Assembly: GCA_951213105.1 (NCBI GenBank)
Contig: OX578147.1
Span: forward strand, 127,208,822 to 127,272,821
DNA: 64,000 nucleotides
Origin: Amaurobius ferox
Taxonomy: Eukaryota; Arthropoda; Arachnida; Araneae; Amaurobiidae
Reading direction: 5' to 3'
Made by a program: the position numbers and the translations under genes. The notes under the pieces were generated by a model. It was not told the DNA's origin and did not search any database. It was given only the letters and a program-made list of their open reading frames with translations. Below are positions 45,515 to 56,809 of the stretch, one piece after another; position 1 is the first letter of the stretch; each line of letters starts with the position of its first letter.

Positions 45515-46661
45515 TTATTCAAAATAAGCCCCTCCGGCTTCAATACACTTGTTACAGCGATTTAATAATGATTTGAATGCCTGTTCCAGTTGACTTTGCG
45601 AAATGGCCTCCAAAACACGTTGTTGTTGTTGTTGAGACCCAGACCGTCCGACCTACCAGAAAGGTGTAAGGTAACCTCCAAAACACGTGTCAAAGCTGTT
45701 TGTATGGTCGAAATATCATCAAAATAACACCCTTTTAAGTTCATTTTAAGTTTTGGGAATAATAAAAAGACGCAGGGTGCAAAATCAGGCGAATACGGTT
45801 TCTTTGCAAAAATTCTACGAACAATAACTGAGGTGTGGCTGGGTGCATTATCATGGAACAAACACGAACTGCTTTCATCCCGATATTCTGGACAGATGCG
45901 ACGAATTCTGATCGTCAAACGGTTCGAAACATTTAAATAATACTCGCCACACCAGTAATTGTTTGTCCAGTTGGAACAAATTCTTTGTAGATAATACCTT
46001 TACTATCGAAGAATGTAATAAGCATTGTTTTGATTTTGAATGGAACTTTTCTTGTTTTGATTTACTTTATTTTTATTTATTTATTTTATTTATTTTTTGG
46101 GGAGGGGGGGGGGTCTTGTGGTGAGTTTTTTGACTTCCATTCCGCACTTTGTCGCTTTGTTTCAGGATCATACTGAAAACACGAACACCATGTTTCATCA
46201 CCTGTAACAATCGATTTCAAGAAGTTTGGATCATTTTCAGCGGCTGAAATGATATCTCTGCAATGTACAACACTTCTCCTTGATTTTTGTTTATTGGTTA
46301 AAGTGTGTGGAACAAATTTAGCACAGACTTTTGTTTTGGCCAAATCTTCATGCAGGATGGCTAGAATCGTTTCTTTGTTGATGTTTAAAAACTCTTCCAT
46401 CATTCTTAGTGACGCACAGCGATTGTTTGCCACGAAATCACGCACTTCTTCTATAATCTCAGGTGTCCCAGATGAACTTGGTCTTCCGGTATGCTTATTA
46501 TCTTCTAACGTATCTTTTCCGTCCAAAAAACGTTTGTGTCACAGGAAAACATTTGATCTACTTAAACAAAACTCACAGTAAACTTGTTTTATCAATTGGT
46601 ACTTTTCCGAGGCACTTTTACCAAGTTTTGCGTTAAATTTAATTGCAGCTCTTTGTTCCAT
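45515..46661 (-). pseudogene. mariner (Mos1/SETMAR-like) transposase pseudogene
   Basis: A start at 46661 opens EQRAAIKFNAKLGK, then an HTH region, GRPSSS, VTGDETWCSCFQYDPETKRQ (first Asp), LFHDNAPSHTS (second Asp) and PYSPDFAPCVFLLFPKLK, ending near IEAGGAYFE. Breaks: the usual Trp of the WHKRF motif is a TGA stop, the region around 46080-46120 is replaced by T- and G-rich low-complexity sequence, and the third catalytic Asp position reads Val. A SINE-tail insertion at 45621 shifts the frame. It cannot be active. Confidence 0.95.
45621..45674 (-). mobile_element. 5'-truncated SINE tail inserted in mariner, 14-bp target duplication
   Basis: 54 bp, minus strand: GTGTAAGGT-complement body end, then GGTAGGTCGGACGGTCTGGG and a (CAA)n tail. 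The flanks CCTCCAAAACACGT at 45607-45620 and 45675-45688 are identical. Confidence 0.9.
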
Positions 46662-46859
46662 ATCAATAATTCAACATGAAAAAATTTTACTTCTGTAATG
46701 AACGGCCTTATCTTTTGCGTTAGTTTAGCAAATGTGTTCAACTTTTGGCAGTGCGCCAGCAGACAGTCGAGGTTATCACGCATGCGCGATTACACTGATG
46801 GAGCCACTGTACACTGACATCCAGCGCCAGTCTGAATTCTTTGACGCACTGTGTATGTC

Positions 46860-47853
46860 AAATTTTGTCCTGTTCTGCCGTGTTAAGAAAATATTAAACT
46901 TCGAATAAATTTTGAAGTTTTCACTCTAATTAAAAAAAAAATTATCTAGTTCTAGATTTTTCGATAACGAAGCCGGCTATACAGTTTCGTAAAAAATCTA
47001 TTAATATTTGTGGCAGCTATTGATTACACAAGAAATGGTCCACAGAGAGACTGACTTCAGTCTAAAAATAGTCGAAACGTGTTCAGGAAGTCCCAAAACA
47101 TATATTGGTGTCTAAATCTCGAAATCAAAAATAGTATAAGAAAGTAAATATTTAAGTTACTTGACTTTCTTGTTAAAAAGAAAATCAATTCCACAAATAA
47201 AATATTAATTTAATTTTTAAAAATTTTAAGAGTAAAATATACCCTGAATTATGAAATACTTGTTGCAAAAAAGATTCATTTATTCATATGTATTTAATAT
47301 TGAATGTTAATAAGAAATCTATATTTGTCCCATTTTATATTGCAATAACTCTGTGATTAGCATAATGTGCACGTTTTCAACAAAATTTGAGTCCATTTCA
47401 AAATTTCCAAAAACTTTATTTCAACAGTTTCTGCCTCTAAATTAATATAAAGATGTAGTAAATTTATCTAAATGACGAATCGCTGAAAACGTTAAAACCT
47501 ACGGGATTATGCAACTTGACTGAAATCGTACTTAATATTTTCTGCAAAGAACCCAAAAATTCAAAAACTCTTGCTTTGTAAAAGTGGTCAAATGTTTTTT
47601 TTTTTGTCTGTAAAGTTTTTAAATACGAACCCTGTGAATACATTACTAAATTTTACAATTTCGAGCGTGTATCCCCCCCCCCCCCCCACACACACACACA
47701 CACGGGTACATGTACTATAATTGAAGAAACTCACTCTTCAATTCTATAAATCTAAAAACTACTAAGTTTATAACATTTTGTTTGAATTATTAGACATTTT
47801 TAAGAGGCAGTGGGAAGGCACCCTGCCGTATAAAAATGTCTGCTAGCTCTAAT
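46860..47853. other. Intergenic DNA, no gene recognised
   Basis: AT-rich, with a C15 run followed by (CA)n at about 47671-47704. One weak - strand splice acceptor (GACTATTTTTAG, near 47066) precedes a short frame ending in a stop; it was not accepted as an exon. Confidence 0.4.
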
Positions 47854-48243
47854 CAGTGTTTATTTCAGGAATACCTCCGGGGAACAGTGTTTCTTTCAGG
47901 ACATTTGGCCAGGGGGGGGGGGGGCGAATAAAATTTTAGGAGGTGGCAAGTTTTCTGTTTGTCCTATATACATTTATCACATAAATAGAAACTAGGTTAA
48001 CATAAAATGTCTCCGGAGGGGGGGGGCTTTGCCCTCCTGGAGGTATGTCTGAAAGAAACGGGGGTGAAGCCCCACCCCAGAGACTATTATTCGCCCCTCC
48101 GGAGACATGTAATGTTAACTTAGTTTCTGTTTATGTGACAGCATTTAGATATATTTATATGGGGCAAATAGAACCTTTGCCCCCCCCCTCCCCCAAAAGT
48201 TTTATTCGCCCCCTCCGGCCAAAAAGTCGTGAAAGAAACACTG
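47854..48243. mobile_element. hAT-like foldback MITE (390 bp) with perfect 8-bp target duplication
   Basis: Ends CAGTGTTTATTTC and GAAAGAAACACTG are inverted and flanked by GCTCTAAT at 47846-47853 and 48244-48251. The interior is largely palindromic around 48060: AGAAACTAGGTTAACAT left, ATGTTAACTTAGTTTCT right. It contains several G or C runs. The open frame at 48045-48266 is a by-product. Confidence 0.92.
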
Positions 48244-48365
48244 GCTCTAATGCAGGCAATATTTGAAGTATTTTTTTTCCCGCAGTGAGTTTTAGTCTCA
48301 ACTATGTGCCATTTGTGTGAGTTTCCATTTAAACATATGAATCGGAAGTGAGAAAATTGTCTTAC

Positions 48366-48405
48366 TTCGTTCTTAGTTTTTCTGGTGCAAGCTCTTCACT
48401 TTCAT
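48366..48405 (-). CDS. Putative short acidic exon of a secreted-peptide gene
   Basis: On the minus strand, acceptor ACATTTTAG, 40 nt, donor GAA|GTAAGA. If joined to the signal-peptide exon at 53478-53594 (phase 1), it reads DESEELAPEKLRT and leaves in phase 2. An acidic segment after a signal peptide is common in propeptides of secreted arthropod peptides. This link is inferred from phase and composition only. Intervening exons are possible, and no downstream exon was identified. Confidence 0.35.
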
Positions 48406-48834
48406 CTAAAATGTTAAATAATTTTTAGTTAATTTTTTTAAATACAAAGACAAATAACAAATTAAAAATAAATCAAAGCAAAATTTAAATTCCATTTACT
48501 ACCATAGGCTAACCACATAAGTGGCAATCGGTGGTGGTTTATAATTGGGGGGGGGGGGATGTATGACAATGATATATTTGCAACGTTTATATTGAAATGG
48601 CTAGTATTTGCTAAGTAATTTTGCTTCAAAATGAGTGTTTTTCGATTGTTCTGCAGATGATGTTTACACAGGCTTATCATATAAATTATTTTCCAAATTG
48701 GGACAAAATGAATTACTAAATAAATAAAATTATTTATTGAATACAGGAAAACAAAATTGAAACCTGAAACATAAGGCATTAATCATTTAATTTCGATCAA
48801 TCGTATACATGTTGCTAAGCGGAATGCTTGTCGT

Positions 48835-49000
48835 TTTAAATGTTTCCATAAAAGTTTGAACATTCTAAATCTATGTTTAGTTCGCAGAGCATTAGACTTA
48901 GTATTACACCTGCATTAGACTTAGTTAATTCAGCAATTCTATCTCATTCTTCAAACCAAACATTGCTCATGATGGAGAATAACCTTTTCAACAGGATCTG
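48835..49000 (-). pseudogene. hAT-type transposase C-terminal relic
   Basis: The minus strand reads KRLFSIMSNVWFEE, stop, DRIAELTKSNAG, then LNIDLECSNFYG. It resembles the (E)RxFSIMxxxWTDERNRL...LVKAxL...NxxxxCxxFY end of domesticated and mobile hAT-type transposases. A 22-bp direct repeat (CATTAGACTTAGT) interrupts it. Confidence 0.5.
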
Positions 49001-49109
49001 GCAGACGAAAAATATACTCCATATTTCGGCATTAAAATTTTTTTATGCCTGAAATTCTTCAAAATTTTAATCTTTTAATCTTTACAGTTTCTTTCACAGC
49101 TTATTTTCA

Positions 49110-49313
49110 TTATTTTTCGTCTGTCACAGTTCGAAGATTACAATTTTTTATAGCAATTATCACTTCATCAAACAATTTATTTACGTTCACAACAGTATTT
49201 TCAAGAATTTCATTAATTGTTTTTGCAGCTGTTTCAGCAGCAATCAATGCAATATTACGATCCTTTAGCCACAGGAATTGTTTACCCCCAAAACTTATTC
49301 CAAAAGATAAATT
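49110..49313 (-). other. Unrecognised 67-codon open frame without start codon
   Basis: The minus-strand frame contains GGKQFLWLKDRNIALIAAE, a helical-looking stretch and one Cys, and ends in TAA followed by TGA. No ATG and no strong acceptor define it. It could be an old exon or part of the neighbouring transposon debris. Confidence 0.25.
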
Positions 49314-50524
49314 TCAAACCGAGAAAAAATGGCAAATCGCCTGGACTTCGGGGCGTATCTTTAAACCGGAATAATCTGGATCAAAACGAGACGTAAGGCT
49401 TACACATTTTTAAAATGATTTTTCCACAATATAATTAACTTTTTAAATAAAAATATTTAAATGTTCTATCTTAAAGGCCTTTCCCTGGACTATCAACCTA
49501 CATCTAGAGTTCCAAGGTAGGATGGTATTTCTTAAAGTTAGTATAAACAATTAAATTAATTTGTGAAAGAACTAAAGTATTTCTCCATTATATTTCGTTC
49601 TTATTTGTTGCTACGTAATTTGCATTTTCTAAATACTTTACTTTTGTGATATATGAATATGCTTATTCGTTCCAGAATTTTAAAGCAAGAGTTCAGCTCA
49701 TATATTACAGTGAGACATGTTATTTGATTGAAACCGTTATTGATATTTCCTCTGAAATGCTCGTGCTCTTTTATGAACAAATTTTATCAGTAGAACTCAA
49801 ATTTCTTGCACCAGTTGGAGTTCAACAGTATCAAATATTCGTTAACCTCACTAAAAAAAAAAAAGTTTAAAATAAAGTTCAATAAGTTTATTTGTTGTTT
49901 TCAGTTTCGCTTGCAACAAATAATACGGGTCTCTGGTATGGTAACTAAAATAAGATACATAATGGAAACAAGTTACAAGGGAATAGTTTGACCACGTTCA
50001 GTAGGTTTTACAGAATCTTATAATCAGTATATTTCGAAAACTAAGAACCCGATCCGAAATCCAATTATATATCCTTAAGAGAACGAATTACCCGCCGTTG
50101 CCCATGTTGTAAATAACCCATACACTACTGTTCGACTCCAACGAGAAGGCATTTGGGTCACTTGATTTTGGACGAGTCCATTAGTTAAATTCAATGGCAG
50201 GTAGAAACGTACTAGGAAGAACGGGTTTCCAGAATTAGCGCTTTTAGGGCGAATTACTGCACAATTTGTACAGTACGAAAATGATTTGTGAAGAACGATA
50301 AAGAGCTTTATATGTATAAGAACATTCAGTGTTACTGTTGGGATTTGGTGTAATTATTTTCTTCATAAAGATTAAAATTATTTATTACAATAATGGTCGT
50401 AAATGCTTTATTAAAATGGGAGAGTTCCGGTTGTAATACTTTTCTTGTAACTTAAACTCTTTTATTTAGTGAGAAATGTACAATGCGTTTTGTGAGTATG
50501 AATTAATGATTCATCTCCAAAAAG

Positions 50525-50690
50525 GAAAATTTTGATGTGGGCAACACATGACTTTCACTACAGACTCATATTTATTTTCTTTATTTCTTTCATAATTCAT
50601 TAAATTGAGTTTAATAGCACAAAATAACGCAAATAATTATTTGAAATTACACTGAATTTGCAGTTTTAATTCAATTACTTTTTACAGGGA
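50525..50690. repeat. Dispersed repeat (copy 2 of 32115-32285)
   Basis: GATGTGGGCAACACATGACT, TTCATTAAATTGAGTTTAAT and CACAAAATAAC match the earlier copy. No coding is seen. Confidence 0.75.
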
Positions 50691-51372
50691 AATTTTGCAA
50701 AATTACTGAAAAGTTATGTTTAAAAGTTCAAAAAAATTTTGGCTCAGATCCCCCTCCCTCCCCCTTCCTCAATTTATGGGTCGTTCGCTTGTGTAGCACG
50801 ACATTTACTTTAGAAAAGACCCTGAAATTAATGATCCATCTCCAAAAAGGAAAAAAATACCGTGACATACACACATCTTTATATTTCTATCATTATATAT
50901 TTTACTCTTTATATAACGCTGTTTAACTTCTATCAAACATAGAGGAAATTTTTCGATCCAAATACTTCTGCTGCCATTGAAAATCATTTCAGTAATATCT
51001 ATGCATCACATTTTATACAGTTACATATTTCATAAGTTATTAATACTTGTTCATTTTAAAATACATTTTAGTAATTTAATTAATTTTAAATATGCTATCT
51101 AACCATTATCCTTGTTTGTGTGTTACTATTTGGATAGTTCTGCATTAGAGCTTAGATTACATGGCCATGTCAGCTAAGAAATCTATCACCCTCCCCCCCC
51201 CCCCCCCCGAGATACAAAATTTGGAAAATTTAAAAATATGTAAAACATTTAAACAATACAATAAAATATTATTATTTAATATATATATATTTATTTAATT
51301 TATGTATATATTTTATATTTTATAATATTTTATATATATATATAAATATTTAAAAAATTGTGTCACTGTCGT

Positions 51373-52116
51373 CATTCTCGAAATCTGAGTCTGCACTTTC
51401 AGTTGATTTTGAGTCATGCTCTGAAGAAGAGTCGGCACCTACTACAAAACTTATTTCTTCTATAGTTTCTTTCACTAAATTGTCAATTTCCTAATATCTA
51501 TTTTCAACTTTTACTACGTGCTCATAATATTTAACCCACTGCTCCTTTGTAATACTGGCAATGGCTTCAGAAGTTAGATTTTTCATTGTTTTGTTGTTAA
51601 GTTCAGCATTTCCTTTCTCTCACATACCTCTTAATGGAAGCCCAAAACCATTTCAATTGCATTTAAATCGCAATGATAAGGAGGTATTCGTAGCACATTA
51701 TGGCCTCTATCCATCAAAAGTTCATCAACACAGCACTTTTTAGTTGGGGGTGCATTCGCGGATACTAAATCATAAAATTCAGTTTCATTTTCTCATTTCA
51801 AGGCTGTGAAGAATTTATCTTTTTTCTAACCATTCAGACAGCTTCTTTTCGGTTGCACATTTTGATGCATACAGTTTAAAATTTTAGTATGGAAAGGGGC
51901 ATTGTCCATGCAAATTACACTATTAGCCGATATATTTGGTATTCTAAATTTCAAACCATTGGCGAAATACGCTCGACAAACGTGATCACCAAATAGGTTT
52001 CTGCGTTTGGTAACCCTTTTTCTGTAGTGCACAGATCGTCTTTTTGCCAGCCTTCTTCCCTATAGCGAAGTGGACTCATCCAAGGTCATATCACTCAATA
52101 TACTATGTGCACTATA
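51373..52116 (-). pseudogene. DDE_3-type (IS630/Tc1-like) transposase relic
   Basis: The minus strand reads MTLDESTSL, KRRNLFGDHVCRAYFANGLK, VICMDNAPFHTKI, then, after frameshifts and a stop, a VDELLMDRGHNVLRIPPYHC-like block with DLNAIEMVW, followed by an acidic C-terminus. The xMDNAPxH and PPYHCDLNxIExxW blocks are the second and third catalytic motifs of this superfamily. At least two stops and frame changes show decay. Terminal repeats were not found. Confidence 0.8.
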
Positions 52117-52119
52117 GAG

Positions 52120-53470
52120 CATGGCCACGAACGTAAATAAACAACCTGCATAGTAGATTGCACAGAAAGGTAAGTGCAGAAGGTCATTATTTTTACCATA
52201 GCGAGTCATGGTAAACTGACGATTATGGCAACAAAAATTGAAACTAAATCCATTAAACATCGAAATTTACATTTGTGCTGAAAATAAGTTATTTAGAATA
52301 CTTGGGTAACAATATGTGTGTAAAGATTTCATTTGCTAAAGTGCACTTTAAGTGATTTTAAGTGAATGTACACTACTACTCATTTTCGCCATAGTCACTA
52401 ACTCGCGTTCTAAGGACGTATAATTTAATAGAAAATTCCATAGTGTATATGCCAGTGAGAAGGGATAATTACATAACGAATTTTCTTAAACTCGTGTATA
52501 TGTTTTATTGAAAGTGAATAATTTATTTTTAGGTAAATTAAAAATATCCGTCAAAGAAGATAAATTTAGATATATCTTACTAAAATTAGAGGCTAAATGA
52601 TTATAAATTTCTAAAGTAACCGTTTATAAAGCAGAAATTATGTAAATTTCCATAGTGTTAAGCATACGAGTATTTTGTTTGGAAACGTAAGGCCAAAATT
52701 CTACTTCTGACATCACGTGCCCATGCTCTATTTGAGGGGGGGGGGGCGAACGCTCTCAGAAAAGCATACACACACACAAAATTCAAAACCTCTAAGGGAA
52801 GAACATGATCTCTACTCCTTCTGTAGGCGTAGACACACACACACAGATATGCAAGATGGGGCTTCCAAATGTCTGCAAATTACCCTTTACTGTTTGTTCA
52901 CAGCCAGTGTTTTTAGTTTTCGAGATATAAGCATAATAACCTTTAAGAATAGAAAATTTTCATTCTTCTTGAATTTGGCTTTCGCTTAATAACTACAAAA
53001 GTTTTGTAAAAACATGTATTGTTGTTCTAGAAATGGATTTCTTACTGAGCATTTCTGCAGCTTATTGTTTATATTTATCTTTTATAGTTCAGAAGATATT
53101 TTAAGTGAAAATAAGCAAAGTGAAGCAAAAACCAGTTCAAACAAAAAAAAATTATTTTTTTTCTGCGAAAATAATAAAATGTTATAGTTTAAAATATTAC
53201 TATATTGAAATTATGTTTGTATATTCACAAATGGTACTCCATTTGTGACAAAACAAATATAAATTATTTACATGTTTATTTCTTAAGTTCTAGGATATAA
53301 ATAAGCATCCACAGTGTTTACATATTTGGTACTGCTCTGATTTCAGCGGAATAACTGATTCTTTTGAGGTGAAGAGCACAAAGAATAAAACATTGTTTTT
53401 ATTGTCTTTTAATCTCTATATACTGTGATTTTCCATTCATCATTTCAGCAAGTATAGATGTTAAAAATTT
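52120..53470. other. Intergenic or intronic DNA, no gene recognised
   Basis: Includes a G9 run (about 52737), CACACACA runs near 52770 and 52834 set in inverted order, and AT-rich sequence. If the minus-strand secreted-peptide gene is real, this is part of its first coding intron. Confidence 0.4.
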
Positions 53471-53477
53471 TACTTAC

Positions 53478-53594
53478 CTATCTTTTGGGATCCATGTACT
53501 GAAATGAGCATGGAAAAAGCTACACAAACAATAAGTAGAACTGCAATAAATTTCATGATGGTACTTCACACTGAAACTAGTTGTGCGAAAAATT
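53478..53594 (-). CDS. Putative signal-peptide exon of a secreted peptide/protein (5' UTR end plus 26 codons)
   Basis: On the minus strand, the acceptor TTTTTCACTCTTTTCAG ends at 53595, followed by 38 nt of 5' UTR and an ATG at 53556-53554. The 26 codons begin M-K, have the core FIAVLLIVCVAFSML, a small-residue region and a likely cleavage near HGS|QK. The exon ends in phase 1 at a strong G|GTAAGT donor. A signal peptide on a separate first coding exon with an upstream 5' UTR intron fits secreted arthropod peptides. The mature region was not located, so its function, toxin-like or otherwise, is unknown. Confidence 0.6.
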
Positions 53595-54353
53595 CTGAAA
53601 AGAGTGAAAAATTGTTAATTAATAAAATTAAAATTTTTGCTATGTAAAACGATGGTTTGAATTCCAATCGATCGATTAATGAAATTAAAATTAATAATGA
53701 TATGGAAATCTTGAAATTGTGGAAATTAATAAAACCCATCGGGCGTTCTGCCCCATAACACGTTAAACAATATTAGATTAAATAAAAAAAAAAGGAAACT
53801 TTGAAATTCGTGGCAACGTCTTTTAACAATTCTTACATAATAAAGGAAGATATCTGTGTGGTCAGTAGAGGGAAATCTAAGAGTCGTACAGCCATGAAAT
53901 TTGGTACATAGATACCTCAGGCCCCGGGAAAGTACACCTCGTTGTTATTTAATTATTTTTTTTTATTCGAATTACTTTTTAGTTATTTTATGTTTAACAC
54001 GATTTTGAGCGATATTCCCACAAATCGGCTCCTTTGCTACCGGAAATATTATCACAGAGTTTCTGTCTAGACACCATCGCGGAAAATCGAAAAATTATCT
54101 TTCAAACAAACTTTGAACGGAATCCATATGATTAAATGACGAATTTTCGTGAATTTTTAAAAAATATATACCTTTCGTGTGTATAACATATTTCCAATTT
54201 TTGAATTGCTATATAAAAAATTGACTGCCAATCCGATGTTTATAATTTAACATCAGCTCCTTTAAATATTATACACTGCAAAAAAGCAAAACAAACAAAA
54301 AAAGCCCTTGAAGCCAGCCATCCATCCATTCATTAATTATAAACTTTTTTAAG

Positions 54354-54600
54354 CTAGCGAACTGTTAACATTTTTTCTCCACTTCGGTCGATTCCCGCAG
54401 TGACGTTTCTATCTTCTGCGGTCCGTCGCACACAACTGCGCATGCGTCTAAATCCCGCGCATTTTCGCCCTTCAAAAGAGAAAATATCTACTTTTGAATA
54501 TTTTCTTTCTTTTTTTGTCTCGTAGTTGCAGGAAATCGGAGTCATAATTTGGAATATGACAGTATCACGCACGTTGCGTGCAATTTTCACTGTTATGTAT
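54354..54600. promoter_or_regulatory. CpG-rich candidate promoter with NRF-1-like site
   Basis: The segment is CpG-rich and contains ACTGCGCATGCGTC (54434-54447), close to the NRF-1 palindrome TGCGCATGCGC, plus TGACGT nearby. It lies about 0.8 kb upstream, on the minus strand, of the signal-peptide exon. A possible minus-strand donor (ACC|GTAAGA) is near 54634-54640, but is on the far side. It may be promoter or transposon-derived. Confidence 0.3.
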
Positions 54601-54769
54601 ACGAAAAAATCTAAAAATTTGAAGTCTTACGGTCACTTATAGTCACTGCTGTTTTATGAAAATAAAGTGGCGCCTTCACTGTTGTTTAACAATTTTGCTA
54701 GCACATTGTCTCATTTCGTGTTAAGCTTTTGGCCTCATCTCACTGAAAAAGGTTCAAGCCTTTTTTTTA

Positions 54770-55056
54770 GGGGCGCGACAGCCCAGTGGTTAACTCACGG
54801 GAATTGCACTCGGATGGACAGGGTTCGATTTCCGCCACTGACAAAACTGCCGCCGTGTTCACGCGGAGTACGATCACGTTAAACATTTGGGTCCGTAAGT
54901 CCCTCCGAGAGATTGGTGGTAGGGGAAGGAGGGTACTGTCCCTGTGAATGCCTCCCCCACTGGGTTCCGGTCTAAAGTGGGTGGCTCTTCCCGGCCGTCC
55001 AAACAGATATCGTGTACCATTCTGGTAGGTCGGACGGTCTGGGTCGAAGAAGAAGT
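54770..55056 (+). mobile_element. tRNA-derived SINE, full-length copy 3
   Basis: A box CAGCCCAGTGG, B box GGTTCGATTTC, body TGTTCACGCGGAGT and CCGTAAGTCCCTCCGAGAG, 3' end GGTCGGACGGTCTGGGTC with a (GAA)n tail. The flanks AGCCTTTTTTTTA and AGCTTTTTTTTA look like a target duplication. It is about 287 bp and very similar to copy 1 over the whole length. Confidence 0.9.
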
Positions 55057-55405
55057 AGCTTTTTTTTAAACAATAGTTTGAAATAAGACATTTATGAAAA
55101 AGCCTTTGCATGGTGGCTGTGTACACATCAGTTTCGATAGAACTATTAAGCATTTATATTCTCTTTTGCATACTTATCTCCTACAGTCATACAAATCTGG
55201 TCATACAAAGCCGGAAATGGATATCCTTGTTGAATGCTTCCCCTTCGAAATTCGATGCTGAATACATATTATCAATCATCATTTAAGTGCTATATATAGC
55301 CAGTCCTGAGTGGATATCTTTACTGACCTCCCCCCCCCCCCCCTTCCACCTCCAGAATTTAATGTAGATTCCATATAAATCATCATCAAAGTTCTATCTA
55401 TTGAC

Positions 55406-55553
55406 CAGTAGCATCGCCAGGAAAAGATTCTGGCTAGAAGGGGTGGTGGGAATCAAATATTTTGTTTTTATTTCTACATATATAATTCTTCGAAATTAAA
55501 TGGGTTCTTGGCTGTTATGACACCCAAATCCCCTGCCCCTGGCAATGCCACTG
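55406..55553. mobile_element. hAT-like MITE (148 bp) inside the satellite, 7/8 target duplication
   Basis: Ends CAGTAGCATCGCCAGG and CCTGGCAATGCCACTG are inverted with three mismatches. Flanks CTATTGAC and CTATTGAT differ at one base, and the flanking text is satellite unit sequence. Confidence 0.85.
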
Positions 55554-56809
55554 CTATTGATAATTTTGAAAAAAATGTATTTTAAGATTTTTTTTAAACC
55601 GAAATTGGATACCCTTAGTAAACCTCATTCTCCTCCGAAATTCGATGCTGAATCCATATCAGTCATTATTTATACCTCATTTATACCAATCTTGAGAAAT
55701 AGATGTTTCAAGGAAATTTTGAATCCGCAAATGGTTATCTTTACTGAACCTCCCCTTCCACATCCGGAATTTAATGATAAAATCGTATCAGCTCTCATCT
55801 AAACTCTATCCATGGCCAATATGGAGCAATAGATATTTCAAGATTTTTTTATGAACCGGGGATGGAAATACTTAGTGGATTCCATTCTCCACTGAAATTT
55901 GATGCTGCATCCATATCAGTTATTATCTATGCTTGATCTATAGCCAATCCTGAGAAATAGATTTTTCAAGAACACATTTTGAACCGGAAGTTGGAAAAAA
56001 AACAGGCAGTGAAAGTTCTTAGTAAACTACAGTATCTCCATTAAAATTTGATACTAAAACCATATCAGTTATCATTTACTCACTATCGTAAAGCTAATCC
56101 TGAAATATAGATGTATCAAGAGAATTTTGAAACCGAAAGTGGGAATTTTATTCAATCCCCTTTCCTCTTTATTAATTTAATGATGAATTCATATCGGTCG
56201 TTATCCTAGCTTTGTCTGTAGACAATATTAAGAAATTCAAGAATTTTTTTGTACCGGAAGTGGAAATCCTTAGTCAGCCCCATATCCCCCCGAAATGTGA
56301 TGCAGAATATATAAAAATATCTATGCTGATGGCCAGTTCTGAGAAATAAATGTTTCAAAGAAAATTTGGAACTGGAAGGGGAAATCTTGTATCAATTCTT
56401 GTCCTCCTGCGAAATTTAACGATGAGCTCATATCATTCATCATCTACGTTCTATCAATAACCACTCTTGAGGAATATATATTTCAAGAACTTTTTTTGAC
56501 CGGAAGTGGAAATCCTTAGTGAGCCCCATACTCCTCCGAAATTTGATGCTGAATATAAGTTATTATGCTTATGACCAATTCTGAAAAATAAGTGTTTTAA
56601 AGAAAATTTGGAACAGGAAGGGGAAATCTTGAATAAATCCTCGTCCTCCTGCAAAATTTAATGATGAACTCTTGTCATTCATCATCTACGTTCTATCAAT
56701 AACCACTCTTGAGGAATATATATTTCAAGAACTTTTTTTGACCGGAAGTAGGAATCTTTAGTGTATTTTTCTTCAAACTTTAATGCTGAATTCATATCAG
56801 TTCTTGTGA

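Larger units (their letters stand above)
45437..46853 (-). mobile_element. mariner transposon, disrupted (1,417 bp, TA duplication)
   Basis: Ends CACAGTGCATCAAAGAATT and AATTCTTTGACGCACTGTG are inverted with one mismatch, inside TA dinucleotides (45435-45436, 46854-46855). It carries a near complete but broken transposase on the minus strand. The length is that of a standard mariner plus a 68-bp SINE-tail insertion. Confidence 0.95.

Noticed and set aside
47000..47066. Minus-strand frame after an ATTTTTAG acceptor, considered as the third exon of the secreted-peptide gene
   Set aside because: Phase is compatible, but the frame is only about 20 codons, the acceptor is moderate and the sequence has no recognisable mature-peptide pattern.
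49646..49991. Two plus-strand frames after a CCAG acceptor-like site
   Set aside because: No family signature, no matching donor, and AT-rich composition like the background.
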